A stretch of DNA of 64,000 nt from Taxillus chinensis (Eukaryota; Streptophyta; Magnoliopsida; Santalales; Loranthaceae). The first letter of the stretch is position 1. Every line of letters begins with the position of its first letter. The stretch covers positions 42,670,107 to 42,734,106 of the forward strand of contig CM042091.1 of NCBI GenBank assembly GCA_023512835.1, in the 5' to 3' direction. Below are positions 12,201 through 24,204 of the stretch, in pieces. Both the position numbers and the translations under genes were made by a program. The notes under the pieces were generated by a model, which searched no databases, was not told the DNA's origin, and worked only from the letters and a program-made list of their open reading frames with translations.

Positions 12201-14483
12201 TCCTGCCTTTGATGAGATGGAAACCAAGTTCCTCAAGTAATTGAAATAAACAAGCCCAAGTACAAAAAAAAAAAACAATAAAATACAATAAAACAAAAGA
12301 CAAGATACTTACAACAAGACCAACGTCAGCAGCCACTCGTAGTATCAACTCCAAACTAACCTCCTCCCCAGGTTGACCAAGAACCAAAACCTGCAATAAA
12401 GCGACAAGACTCAACAAACAAGGAAATTACACTGTGCAAGTAAGCCTTAATTCAGTGCCACATAAGGCAAGATACTTCAGTAGTACACATTACCCTCCAT
12501 CCCACATTAATAGTCGGCATTTCTATGTTGGTCAGTCCAAAAAAAAAATAAAAATGTTCCCTTTTTTTTTTGCAAAAAATTATACATTACCTTTTTTCAT
12601 AAATTAAAGAGAAATAAATAAATCAGGTACAACTACATTTTTTCTCAATCACTTTTCAAAATGAATGTGGACAAGCAAATTGAGATGGGCCAATAGTTAT
12701 CAAATTAACTCATTCGGTCACCTTACTTGCAAAAAGATAACAATAAGTAATTAGCGCTTAAATTTTTACCTTGTCATTCTCATCTCTCATAACATTTGTA
12801 GTTAAAGCCATGACTTTTTTCCTTTTATATTCTGGCATGTCTAACAAACTAATCTGCATAAGATAAAAAATATTACATAACAGTTATTAAAGAAGAGAAA
12901 TAAAATAAAATTCCAACAGCATTCTGATAACATTCCTTTTGATAAATAAGGTCTGCCTATCATGGAACAAGTTTTGTAGTATAAGCCAAAATAGAATTCT
13001 CAGCCCACACCATAATGCATTTGTTTAGAAACAAAACACAATAAATACACATCAACAAACAGAGTTGCTCACCCCTCCCTGTCCCCCCCTTGCAACAAGA
13101 ATTTCAGCACCTGGAAGCGCTAAATCTGCCAAAAACTTCCCTCGCTTATGCTTTATGACTGTACCTGTCACATGAGAAGAGCCCATGAGCAAAGAAACAA
13201 ACAACTTAGCAAGTTCTACTATTTTTGAAATCATTATTCCATTTTCTATTAATCTCTTGGTTTCCATACAACGGGTATGTTTTATTATTAAAGCCACTAT
13301 TCCAAAGTGTGTGAGGCATGTATAGTGGAAAATGGAGTATGGTTAGAGTTGAAAATGTCAATATTTCATCCATACATAAACATTCTTCTAATTCTAATGC
13401 ATGTCTTCACAGACCATGAGCAAGGAAACCATGACTCCTATACCAAAGTGGCATGTATCATGGCAAGTGAAATGAGATTAAGTACCCATCACCCCCCCCC
13501 CCCCCCCTATGCTGACGTTGGCCTTGTTGTAAGTATCTTGTTTTTTTTTTTTGTTTTATTACGTTTTATTGTATTTTATTGTTTTTTTTTGTACTTGGGC
13601 TTGTGTATTTCAATTTCTTGAGGAACTTGGTTTCCATGACATCAAAGGCAGGATTTATTTCAATCCCCCCCCCCCCCCCCTTCCCCCCCTCTTAAACCTG
13701 CTCTTCTCCTGTTAAAGAAAAAAACCCTAATTCCTCTTAATCCCTGAATTCTCACCTAAAAGTAGCACGGGCACTAGCAAAAAAATTCTATCTGTTCTCT
13801 CTAGGGGTTTGGGGATGAGTCAAAACTATAGAACCAGTGTAAATCCTGAAGCCCATATAAAACTAAGCAATTTTGGCGTTAAGGGAGTCATCGTTGTGAG
13901 TATTCATCGATTCATTCATGCTATAGACATTATGAGGTTTATATATCCATTACATGTCTGTGTGTGTGTCTGTGAAGAGTGAAGACAGTTTTGATTTGGG
14001 TACTATTGAGTGAAGAGAAACTACAAGACAAGCAACTGATGAAAACATGAATAAAGATGAAATTCAATATATACATATAAAGAGACACATACCTACAGGG
14101 ACAGGGATGCGCAATGTAGGAGCAGGGAGGCCATCGCGGGATTGGGAGGTGAGGACGCCCATGGAATCAACGTTTCCACCTCGCTTGGCGTAGTGCCTAC
14201 TCTTACGATGAAATTCCAGGAGCGACTCCTTGGCCTCGTCCGCATACAGGACGACGTCTCCGCCGTGGCCGGCCAGGGGAAGGAGGAGAGACCCATCGAA
14301 GTCCCTTCTGAATGAGCTTTTTTTCTTACCAGCCTTTCCTTGGGACTTGCTGGGATTGTGCATAGAGAGAACTGCGCCGTGGCCACCGTCCCCGGAGCGA
14401 ACAGTGATGGTCACTTGGTCGAAGTACTTGTGAGGTTCTCTTCTCAGTGCGGCTGGGCTCGGCGACGAAGAAGAGTCTTTCAT
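9237..14483 (-). CDS. OBG: Obg-family GTP-binding protein (organellar OBGM/OBGC type), 9 exons
   Basis: Exons (5' to 3'): 14483-14093, 13164-13073, 12853-12770, 12390-12313, 11968-11768, 11694-11587, 11473-11399, 10276-10086, 9333-9237. All introns are GT-AG, all phases agree, and the product is 438 residues. Obg proteins are GTPases that bind the large ribosomal subunit; plant members act in mitochondria or plastids. Visible parts: a glycine-rich Obg fold (about 20-185, with [21 protein letters not shown]); G1 GLPNAGKST (216-224); G2 around DYPFTT (238); G3 DMPG (270-273); G4 NKID (337-340); and a C-terminal region ending NEGLVRSVC. There is no obvious N-terminal targeting peptide from the first ATG. 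The frame is open upstream of it for over 100 bases without another ATG, so an extra 5' exon is possible. Intron 1 is 928 bp and intron 7 is 1122 bp; both carry inserted DNA. Confidence 0.95.
10364..11320 (+). mobile_element. Probable non-autonomous DNA element in Obg intron 7, carrying a gene fragment
   Basis: The left part (CATATTTGGTATGCAGAAATGG, about 10373) and the reverse of the right part (CTCGTTTCGCACGCGGG, about 11318) look like badly eroded inverted ends, differing mostly by C/T changes. Between them lies a GC-rich core unlike the AT-rich intron. This is the layout of gene-capturing elements such as Pack-MULEs. No clear target duplication is visible, so class and limits are uncertain. 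Confidence 0.4.
10874..11091 (+). pseudogene. Captured fragment of a brassinosteroid-signalling kinase (BSK) gene
   Basis: The plus strand codes a piece of the N-terminal kinase region of BSK proteins, the plasma-membrane receptor-like cytoplasmic kinases acting below BRI1. The first part reads [13 protein letters not shown], like the L.AAT..FS start of the BSK domain. After a frame change it reads [12 protein letters not shown], then [11 protein letters not shown] and PNPKQFANY, ending at a stop at 11089-11091. Only about 70 residues of a kinase of about 490 are present, so it is a dead fragment. It lies antisense to the Obg gene, inside its intron 7. Confidence 0.8.
12196..12330 (-). repeat. 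Obg exon 4/intron 4 arm of an intragenic inverted repeat
   Basis: This is the native copy: the last 18 bp of exon 4 (12313-12330), the splice donor GTAAGT and the first part of intron 4. It matches in reverse complement the block at 13511-13658 in intron 1 of the same gene, including the donor site and the T-rich tract. Confidence 0.85.
13492..13680 (+). repeat. Inverted copy of the Obg exon 4/intron 4 junction flanked by two C16 runs
   Basis: The block 13511-13658 repeats, on the opposite strand, the end of exon 4 (GCTGACGTTGGCCTTGTT), its GTAAGT donor and about 125 bp of intron 4. It is preceded by 16 C (13492-13507) and followed by 16 C (13665-13680), then TT and seven more C. It sits in intron 1, so the pre-mRNA contains both arms about 1.2 kb apart. 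On the transcribed (minus) strand the C runs are G runs. Confidence 0.85.
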
Positions 14484-14849
14484 TCCTGCCTTTCGGCGGC
14501 ATGTAAGCGTGGAGACCCTGAACTTGTCAAGATTGGTTCTCTGATTCTTACCATCTCTGCTAGTGCTGCCACTGCCAGCGAACTCAGATATGTGTTGTTT
14601 TTTGGTGGAATCAGAAGATGAATGAATGAGTGAGCGAGCGAGCGAACACTACCTTGGGGGAAGAAGACGAAGGGATGAAAAACGGTAGAGGGAAGCAGCA
14701 TCGGTAGAGAGGTGAAGGCTGAAATGTGAATATGATGAAGAAGAAGAAGAAGAAGACGACCACCACGGCGCCTGCAGGGAAGTCATCAGAGCCTGTCGTG
14801 CTCGCGCATTCCAATTTCCTAATTAAACAAACAGCGGATGTTTGGCGAT

Positions 14850-14858
14850 TGGTATATA
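14850..14858 (-). promoter_or_regulatory. Possible TATA box for the Obg gene
   Basis: The minus strand reads CATTATATACC about 370 bp upstream of the first Obg ATG and about 150 bp upstream of another ATG at 14701. It fits a promoter only if the leader is long or a 5' exon exists. Weak, position-based call. Confidence 0.3.
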
Positions 14859-14939
14859 ATGGTACCATGGTATGTATGAATTTTCATTGGAATGGGGATA
14901 GATTGGACATTTACTTTCGAGGAATGTGTTTTTAATATT

Positions 14940-15781
14940 TTTATATTTTTATATTTTATTTTAAAATTAATAAATTTAAGATTTAAATACTAACCTAATG
15001 GATAATTATTAAAAAAAACTTAACAGTCCACTAACTGCATCCACTAAAATTTAATCCGGATCAATTCATTTAAACCCGATACATTAAGTCTTGAAATGAA
15101 TCATAATTTTAATAATCCAGTACACTGCCCATTTTACAACCCTGCCTAAGTTACCCACTATTGCACACTTTCAACAACAATACCAAACAAACAGGCTTCA
15201 ATTTAAAAAATCAAAAAGGCTCATAAGTAAATTACAATAACTATTCGTTAAAAAACAATTTTTACCAACAGTCTCAATGTTTTATTCTCTATTCTAGATG
15301 GAGAGGAGATTTAATGATTTAAACAGTTTTTATTCACAGGTGAAAGCAGCAACAGAGTCTAGGGATCAGGAGAAGGCGCTGCCTCCATACAATCAACAAG
15401 GAGCTGAAAAACTCCAGTTCAGTGTCAGAAAATATAAACATGCCTGCGGAGCAGAATAGAAGCATTACTTTGAACTAAGGATTTTCTTTTTCTGTTTACC
15501 CAAAACGCATGACTAGGAAACAAGAACAGCGATATAAATTTAGACCATTTTAATGCAACCTACAAAACCATTGGGGAATCAACCACGCCGTTGGAAACAA
15601 TTCAAGCTGCACCCACGTCAATCACCATTCCTATAATTTCCCACCGCAGTCAGATTCATATATGAGCCGATCCAATCTACCAACTTCTTACAAATAGGTG
15701 CTGACACAAGACAGCACGGTAGCGTACTAGGCCAAAAACAAACCCGCAATGCGACAAATGCTTTCAGAATGATTCCAAAGA
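14940..15781. other. Spacer between the Obg promoter and the LisH/CTLH gene 3' end
   Basis: AT-rich, no gene seen. The right part (about 15300-15781) probably includes the 3' UTR of the minus-strand LisH/CTLH gene that stops at 15782. Confidence 0.4.
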
Positions 15782-18700
15782 TTAGCTCTTCATAAAATCT
15801 TTCAGTGAAAAGGCAGGTAATGCATCCTAAAAAAAAAATTATAAACAAGTTAAACATAAAATAAATCAAATTCCAGAATTATAATTACAACTACTCCCAT
15901 ACACAACGCATCCTATAAATGATCACACGTGGCAAACATCTCAAACAAAGGTGATTATTAAAATATCCCTAATTTCATTCTACACTATAAACCAAACCAA
16001 CTAACTTTAATTTTAATTATATGAAATCGGCTATATAAACTAACACAAACAAAAAATTTATAGTCGATCCGATACAAGGATCATTCATTCTGTAGTATCT
16101 AGATTTAAAAAAATAAAAATCAACAATTATACTCTCATATAAGTTAACTCCATGTTCACCTTTTTCCCTTTCTTCTTATCCTGATATAACTCCATGTTCT
16201 GCATTGATTCTTTTTCTTTCATTTTTTTCATTTTCATTTTTATTATTTTTATTTTCATATGATTCCAAGTTGTTATCATTGAAGCAACTAAATCTCACTC
16301 AGTATCCTCCCAGATTTATTTTATTAATATCACCTTGCCAAGCTCCTGGGTTAGGCGTTGCCTGACAACCATGGTCTGCTGTATGAGCCTTTCCATTGCC
16401 GAATAACTGGGCATTTTAGCATGTTCTGAGATTAACCATGTCAAAAAATAATAATAATAATAAATGAGTTCAAACATTTAATATTATAAAATTTTAGGAA
16501 AAAGAAGGAACCTTGAACTGGGACATGGTCTTTGAGAAAAGAAAAAAAAAGGTCCATGTAGGATATCAGAAAAACATGATGGTTGACAACAACAAACAGC
16601 GAAGAACAAGTATACTCACCAAGAAGTGCTCGATTTAAACTATCGGCTACATGCTGCCTGTATTCCAAGCCAAGCAAATGAAACATTGGAGACTTTTCTG
16701 GTTCCTCGTAAGCTAAAAGGGCCATGAAGTCCTACAGCAGTAACAGGAATACCAATTAATCCCATGAAGATTTTGACATTCCAAGTAAAAACCAAGCGAT
16801 GAAGAAAAAACTTACTTCCAACTTCTCGACGTATTTTTTCAACTTCCCAAAAGGGGTCAAATTTTTTTGAGCAAATTCCAAAGCTTCTGTGCTGCCACAT
16901 AAATTTGAAATTAAATATAAGAGACAAGACAGTTGCAAAATAAAAAAATGCACAGCCAATTTTCTCACCATTTCCTAGAGCAGACAAGCTTGACAAAATG
17001 AAGGCTCAAAAGGTCAAAATGCAAGTCTTTATTCTTTTCTAGTAAATCATGAGCCATCTGTTCTGTAAGTTCAATGGCCTTGAGTGCATTTCCCTCTAAT
17101 GCACAGTGAAAAATTCCTAAACATAAGAATAAAAAATTAACAAGTCCATTGATCAGGTATCCCATGTTAAGATATAATTACCATCAAAATCATTGATCAA
17201 AAATCCATCTAAATCCAATCGAACTCTGGCTGCACAATTATAACAATCAGTATTTTGGCAATAATTACTTGCAAAGTGAACACCTATAACGTGACATTTG
17301 TTTGAACACCCAATGATTCAAGAAAAATACCAAAAAATGATATATTTGAATATATTCTACGAACTAAAAGGACATATCCCCCACTGCCCCACAATAGAAA
17401 GAGCTTCTTAAAGGATAGGTAATTAAAACATTAATGAAATAACCCAGTAAGACCGAACCATCAGTTTTTTCACACCCAGTCCCAGATATAAAATCTGTCA
17501 GCAACCTCAAATGGAAGACTTTAATTTTCACTCTCAAGAACAGATCACCTACGTTTTCTTTTCTCCATGTCATCCAGGAAATCACCAGGCCATTTAATTC
17601 CAGTACAAGCAACAAATGATTCCAAAGTCTCGTTGAAGCAGTTATGCACAAGATATGATAGCACAACACTATGGACATCATTGTCATTAATAGCCTGCAA
17701 CAACATGCGATGTAAAAAAAACAAGAAATTAAACAGATAATGATGGTGCAGAAACCAAAAAAGAGGCACTACAGTCACATGCGCATAAAACTGCAAATAA
17801 GTTAAAAGGTAGCTTTGAGCTTCCCAAATGAAAAATTCAATGTAGCATTGCAATATTTGGTCACCAAGTCCAACCAACCAAATTATGTTGAAACATGAAA
17901 ATAACATGAAACAGTGTCATACAAACAAAAAAAATATGTTTTCTTAGAAAATATAGGGATTTTACCAACCCGTTTTAGTTGAGATGATATTTGCTTTGCT
18001 TAAACCCTCACACAGTGGAGGTCAATGAAGAAAACCCTTGAAGCTGAAGAAAAAAAAACCTTATGTTTTATATATATTGCAACTTCAAGATGCACACCTA
18101 CTTAGTGATCAACTCAACAAGTCCCAAATCAAGCTACTTGTCTCAGAAAATAATAGCCATGCTTCCTGTGGGTATTCCTTCCTAGCAACATTGTTTGGCC
18201 GCACAATTGGAACAATAGGATTTTTTATAATTCTCAACAGAAGTGCAAAGGGTGTGCAACCACATTTCATCTAAGGTTTGCTTATGGATTGAGTTGTCAG
18301 ATCTCCCCCAAGCCTTGAAATACTGGTTTAATCCTTATATTTCCCATTATGTAACATGTCATTTTTGGTTTGCTCCTTGTCCAGGGTAATCCATGACATT
18401 GGATGAGAACCCCTCTTTTTATGCTTTCTTGATTCTTACCCTAGTGTAAAATATTACAGGGGGGAAGGGAGCTTGCTGGTACAGCAGGCTCCTGATGGAA
18501 CGATCAAAGGAGTGGGGTTCATATAAATTTTAAAATTTATGAATAGACACCACTAGTTTGACTTTGGTACAACACAAGGAAAACATGTTGTACTAGCATG
18601 TTCCCTTTTCCCATATATGTATATATATATATATAGGAAAAAACAACAATCGTGATTAGCAACCCACTCCTAACCCAGCTCCAGTCTGCAATTGTAATTT

Positions 18701-19891
18701 ACTCGATTAAACTTAGTTTTTTCACCTGATCCAGATCACTGAGTTCAGCAGTTTTGAGTCTTCTAGACTTAACTTCTAGTTTAGCTGATCTGAGTGATTT
18801 TTATCCCTTTATTTTGCTTATTTTTCAGATATTAGGGATCCAATTCTACTGAAATATCATGATTTGCGGTCAATAATTGTACTTGAGATAAACTGTTGAG
18901 TTTACAGGGTGAAGTTAATAAAAACTGGATGAAAAGGCAAAGAAAGGCGATACCACAGTCCACACCAAGCAGTATCACAGTCTACATCAGTGGCTACCAT
19001 AGTATCCAATATTCGTACAGACTGTGAGATCCTATGCCTGATACTGCAGTATATGAGTACAATTCTAGTAAGATCGCAGCATTCTCCTTAACACTGCAGT
19101 GCTGACATAAGGCTGAACTGCAGAATCAATCCGTGATATACCACAGGGTAGCGTCAGACAAAGACCACGGTATCCATCAAGGATACTGTGGTGACAATGG
19201 CAATCCAGAAAAGCTGCAATGTCTCTACAGCAGGATCCGGTATTTACCAGCGATACCGCAGTATGTAACTTGGTTTTGTAACTTGAAAACCAAACAAAGA
19301 ATGTGGTTTTGAAAAACAAAACATCATTTTTACCTTGCAAAGCTCTTTTTTTAGGGAAAAAAAAAACAAAACATAATTTTTAAGTCTGAATCATGGTTTT
19401 ACAAAACTTGACTTCAAACTATATTTTAGTTTGCAAACGGAACATCAAACTAAGCCGCATAATATATATCCTTCCAGGTGTAAACTTCATATTGCAAGAT
19501 TGCCACAATAAAAAAAAATTTCAAAAAAAAACCGCAATAACAATCAGGAATCTCTGACCACTTTACTGTGTGTCTGTGTGTGTATCCATAATTATATTAT
19601 TTATAAGCACAACGAACAACCAAAAAATAAAATAAATAATAATCAACTAGGGTTTCGTTTCCAAAAAAAAAAAACTAAAAATTAAAAAAAGTGGTTGAAG
19701 AAGCAAAATAACAAAAGAGAAAGCAACAGAACAGAAAACAAAGCTAAAGACTTACATGATTGAAAAAATCACATTGAAATCCAGTGGAACTGTAAACTAG
19801 AAAAGCAGGAGCGGGAGGGTTTAAAAAGAGGAAGAAGAAGAAGAAGAAAACTGACAACGTGTTCGTATTGGCGCGGATCTAAATCCATCAT
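15782..19891 (-). CDS. LisH / CTLH / CRA (RanBPM-type) domain protein, 7 exons
   Basis: Exons (5' to 3'): 19891-19856, 17694-17553, 17116-16969, 16891-16816, 16731-16620, 16425-16334, 15826-15782. Phases agree throughout and give 216 residues. Two ATGs in tandem open the frame; the protein starts MMDLDPRQYEHV (or one Met shorter). A LisH motif is at about 20-45 (HSVVLSYLVHNC), a CTLH motif at about 60-107 (FHCALEGNALKAIELTEQ) and a CRA domain to the end (YVEKLEDFMALLAYE, ending FSLKDFMKS). Such proteins are subunits of CTLH/GID-type ubiquitin-ligase complexes in fungi and animals. The plant group beginning MD.DPRQYE is shorter than true GID8 and its exact role is less known. Intron 1 is large (2161 bp) and contains irregular repeats. 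Not the canonical GID8 orthologue, which starts differently. Confidence 0.93.
18930..19270. repeat. Irregular short repeats in intron 1 of the LisH/CTLH gene
   Basis: Variants of GATACCACAGT / ATACTGCAGTA / GATACCGCAGTATG recur at irregular spacing of about 15-35 bp, in both orientations, more than ten times. The stretch is GC-richer than the rest of the intron. No coding frame. Confidence 0.6.
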
Positions 19892-19899
19892 GTCGCAGA

Positions 19900-21600
19900 T
19901 GCTCTCTCGGCCTCTATAAGAATTGACTATGTTGTATGTTGTATGTTGTCTGCTGTCTGTTGTCGCGTCGTCGACAACTGGTTTCCGCAGGGGCTCGATT
20001 TGTCGAAGAAGATGAGTCCACTCCGTCGCGCGTTCTCCTCCCTGTCTGGCTCCGGCTCGGGTACCGTGGGTTATCACCGCACCGCAGTTGATGGCAAGAG
20101 TTTGACTTTAGTCAAGCTTAGTTACGATTTGCTGATTGATTTTTGCGGTGTCGTCTTCTATCCCCACTACGAACCCTTTTTATTAACTAATAGCTTATTT
20201 TAAAAATGATTCACCGCACATGCTCTATTCCTTTGTGTTTTTTTTTTTATTTAATGGGATTATTTTAGTATACCTGAATCAGAATTTAGCTGACTACAAA
20301 AAAACATTTTTGGGGGGGGGGGTATGATCTAAATAATATAAGTTATAACATGGTATTGGGTTTGAGATAACATTAATAATAGTGTGTAAGTAAATTGGTA
20401 CATATTTTAAAGGAATTAATAATCCAAATCAATGAGGTGGGAATAATATTAATACTATTATAGTAATATCCCATATTATTAATACACTTTTATGTTCAAG
20501 TTTGTCATAACTCATGAGATTTCAAATAATTATGAGTGTAATATTAGATACAGATAGATTATATGGGCAATTTGCATAATAACATCTGCATTACCGTTAT
20601 ATTAGTATTATTATTTTTTTAAAAAAATTATTAATACCAAATCTACAGCAGAGAAAATATACCTACCTGAAAATAGAATTTTTTAATAATTATATAAGTT
20701 AAAATTAATAGATATGATATTATATATATATGGTGAATTAATATCCGTTCTAGAGCCATTAATAATGACGACCCAAGAGACATCTTTAATATGAGGCGTG
20801 TACAAATTTACTAATAATATACCTTCTTGTTCTGGTGGTGTTTGATTTATCTTAACTAGTCTCTTAATAATCAAATATCTTATCGAATAGGAGGAAAATC
20901 ATAAGAGGCGCACTTTTTAGTAGGATCCTAGGACATCTCACAAAATTAAAGCTACAGATAATAAAATCACTAAAATGTAATTTTTTCTAATGAAAATCAT
21001 TTTCACCCTTCTTGGCAAACATAAGATGCACTTTTTAACATAAAATGGATTATTGTTAAAATATTTTATTTTAAAAAAAAATGCTCTGAGTTGGGTGTTT
21101 TCAAAACCTAATTATATTTTTAAAAATAAAATTCGATCACAAAGTATGTTTAATATATTAGTTTTTTAAATAAAATAATAATTTATTTAAATCAGAGAAT
21201 AAATAACTATTTTTGAAAATAAATTTTAACTGTTTTATGTTTCAAATGTAAATTTTTTTAATTCAATTTTTTCTCTTATATATACTTTTTTTTAGCTTAT
21301 CATATTATATTTTTTTTATTAATTTTTATAAAATATAATTTTTAAAAAATAAATATTTATTAAATTTATTTTTAAAATTCAAAATTCAAACTATTATTTT
21401 AATAACCATTGGTATCATGAAACCGAAAATCAAAAATACATCCAACAACCCTTTATTTCTCAAACATAACTATTTTTTTTATAAAAATCTATTAAAATTA
21501 AAAAGGTTAAAATCACAAACTCTGTCCGTTCAAATAATTGCCCTTTTATAAAATATTACATTTAATTTATTTGTTTTTTAAGCCACCCAAATGGAGATGG
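19900..21600. other. Region between two divergent genes
   Basis: The first 300 bp, with more GC, should be the promoter and 5' UTR of the minus-strand LisH/CTLH gene. From about 20200 to 21560 the DNA is very AT-rich, with a run of 10 or more G at about 20312 and no coding content. It separates the LisH/CTLH gene from the plus-strand thioredoxin gene. Confidence 0.45.
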
Positions 21601-21606
21601 CTTGAC

Positions 21607-21615
21607 TATATAAAA
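21607..21615 (+). promoter_or_regulatory. Probable TATA box of the thioredoxin gene
   Basis: TATATAAAA about 83 bp upstream of the thioredoxin ATG. It leaves a leader of roughly 50-60 nt, a normal spacing for a plant gene. No better candidate is closer. Confidence 0.6.
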
Positions 21616-21697
21616 TGCGAGTAGTTGCATAAAGGCCTGCGTAGCGTGCGCTTGAATCTTGGTTGGGGTTTGGTAGGAGAAACTAGAAAGGGTTAAG

Positions 21698-23205
21698 ATG
21701 GCGGAGGAAACCCAAGTGATCAGCTGCCACAACGTGGATCATTGGAAAACTCACTTCAACGCCGGCCAAACTTCCAACAAACTGGTACATACTTCACTCA
21801 CAACTCCTAAAAAAGTAGATATATCTCAGCTTTTGTTTTTTAAAAATTCAATTATTTTTGTTAGATATTTGAGATCTGAGAAGTAAACACGCACCCCTGT
21901 CTTCTTTATTCGCTAAGCTTAGATTTATGGAGTGATTATTTTTTTTTCTTCTTCGTTTCCCGGTTTTCAATTTCAAGGTGCTCATGATTAGGGTTTGGTT
22001 ATTTTATACGTAAATCTTATTGGTTTTCGAAGAATAATAATTATTTTATTCGCTAAGCCATGTTTCATGTTTGACCCGTTTTTTTCATGTTTAAGTTATT
22101 TTGTTCCCTTCCTACATGTCTGTGTCGACGCTCATGCCACTGTTTACTTTCGTTTTGTATTTTTTATCATCCGTATGTGGTTGGCATGGGCACCAATTTT
22201 GGGTGAAGTGTTCAATTATGCTGGAGATTCGAGTTTGCACTCGGCTGGTGCACTTAATTGGATACTTTTTTTTCTTCTCACAAACCATTCGTTGCTTTGG
22301 TAGATTGTAGTGGATTTTACGGCTACATGGTGCCCACCTTGCCGGATGATGGCTCCGCTTTTCGCGGATGTGTCCAAGAAGTTCTGTAATGTCGTGTTCC
22401 TGAAGGTGGATGTGGATGAACTGAAGGTAAACTGTCAAGCTCTTCTCTATTTTTCTCTTCATAGTTGCTGTCTAACCCTGTTGTGTCAACTGCCTAGTGT
22501 GCCAATCTCGAACCTCTTGCTAGTTTGGAACTTGCTAATTAACTAGGAAAGGTTGATTCCTCTGGGTATTATATGCATGATTTATGTGATTATATCTTTA
22601 CCTTTTTTCAATTACCAAAACGAAAAGGTTGCATGATGCTTTTAATAACAACCCATGGACCAAAAGTTGAGAATTTGAAACATTCAGCAGAAAGGTGCAT
22701 TATTTCACTGCCTTTTTAGTCAAGGACCATCCTGTTTGAGCGTGCAAGTGTGTGTATGTGTGCTGTGTAGATTCTTACAATTTCCACAAAATTTGTGCTG
22801 GGTGGTAAACTCCAAATCCACTTAGAGCGTAGTTATGAGTTTGCTTTGTGCATTTAATTTAAACTTCTACAATTTTGTATAGAAACATAGGATAGGTGAT
22901 GAGAAGCTAAATATGAAACAAGGGGTGTAAGTCTGGCTCGGGTGAGTTGAATGATGCATTTAATTGCATGTAATGTAAAGTATATATGGAATTCCGCTTA
23001 GCCTGGCGAAACCCCACTGTTTCAGGATGTTGCAGAAGAGATGGGAGTGGAAGCCATGCCAACCTTCCTCTTCTTTTTCGCAGGAAAGGTTGTGGACAAG
23101 GTTGTGGGTGCCATGAAGAAGGAAGTCCTTGCTTCAAAGATAGAAGCGCTCCTTGCATCAGTTGCTACTGCCAGCAACACTCCAACCCAGACTGCGACTA
23201 CTTGA
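21698..23205 (+). CDS. TRXH: Thioredoxin h, 3 exons
   Basis: Exons 21698-21784, 22304-22426 and 23026-23205, GT-AG introns, all phase 0, 129 residues. A cytosolic disulfide reductase, reduced by NADPH-thioredoxin reductase. The redox site is WCPPC (38-42). The buried Asp lies in VVDFTATW and the cis-proline is MPTF (Pro82), so the fold looks complete. WCPPC replaces the usual WCGPC; several plant h-type members, such as Arabidopsis h3 and h5, have this variant. The intron after residue 29 and the one ahead of DVAEE are at common h-type positions. The N-terminus [16 protein letters not shown] has no transit peptide, and the C-terminal tail is rich in Ala and Thr. A TATA box lies about 83 bp upstream. 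Confidence 0.96.
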
Positions 23206-24190
23206 TCCCCATCAAATGCAGATGTCAGAGGAAACACAGCCCTGACATTGTGTTTCCTTAGTTTGAACTGAACTGCATGTGGTTACAGATGACATTGGTT
23301 TATAAATCTGTAGCGTGTTAGTATCAAGGCGTGCTTCTTGGTTGGCCTCTTGTTAGCTATTCTGTTGGTTATAAATGTTTGAACTTCTATGAGAGTTTCT
23401 CAATAATGCTTTCACGATATACTGTGTTAAGCCGAATAACTAGCTGCAAGCAGTTACCAGTTAAGGTATCTCCCAGTAACTGGCTTCTCCACATGCAACT
23501 ATGGCATCACTGTTGCTCTTTTTATGTTATTATATGAAGCCCGTTCTTTCTCATTTTCATTTACGTGTCAACTTTTAACTTTTCAAGTAGTCATACGCTT
23601 TTCTTTTTCCTGATATGTTTTGATGGGTCTTTTGGACGTGTTGGTTGGTACATTCCTTTTCTTGTTTGGTCTAAGAAAGGGAGGGACAATGTATTTTTAC
23701 TTCCTATTTTGATTGAAATGTTTAGGGAAAACAAATAAGATTGTCGTATGGTTTTTTCATTGATTTGGAGGAAGTGTCTGGTAGTGGTAGAGTTCCTATA
23801 GGGATATTGCGGTGGCTGTTGTGCTGGCGTCAATGGTAGTGGTAGCTCTCATCACTCATTCTGGCATTTTAAATAGTTGTGATATAGGGGTGGATTTTGA
23901 CTTAAATAAAAACTGAAGTAGGGATAGCGTCATCCTCACTTCAAAAATGGTGTGGCTGGATAGTAAAACCAAAAGGTCGATGTTATCATAGCTACAAAAG
24001 TTACCGGGGTGTCGATTTTTCTTCCCCTTATTGGGTCCAGAACTGGGGGAGAAGGTTCGGCGATGAAGGATTATTACTCCACTATATTCAAAACTGATAT
24101 TTATTATTTTTTTAGGTTTGAAAACTTTTTTTAGATAATATTTAAAATTAGATTATTTTTAGCAAGAATATGAATTAAAAAAGTGACGTA
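23206..24190. other. 3' flank of thioredoxin and spacer
   Basis: The first few hundred bases should be the thioredoxin 3' UTR. No gene is seen in the rest. Confidence 0.4.
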
Positions 24191-24204
24191 AACAGGATAG
24201 CAAG

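Noticed and set aside
12175..12417. 80-codon frame that seems to be a membrane protein
   Set aside because: It is Obg exon 4 read through into intron 4; the exon ends at the GTAAGT donor at 12312-12307.
19943..20203. 86-codon plus-strand frame upstream of the LisH/CTLH gene
   Set aside because: It covers the expected promoter and leader of the divergent minus-strand gene; the protein shows no domain and no continuation.
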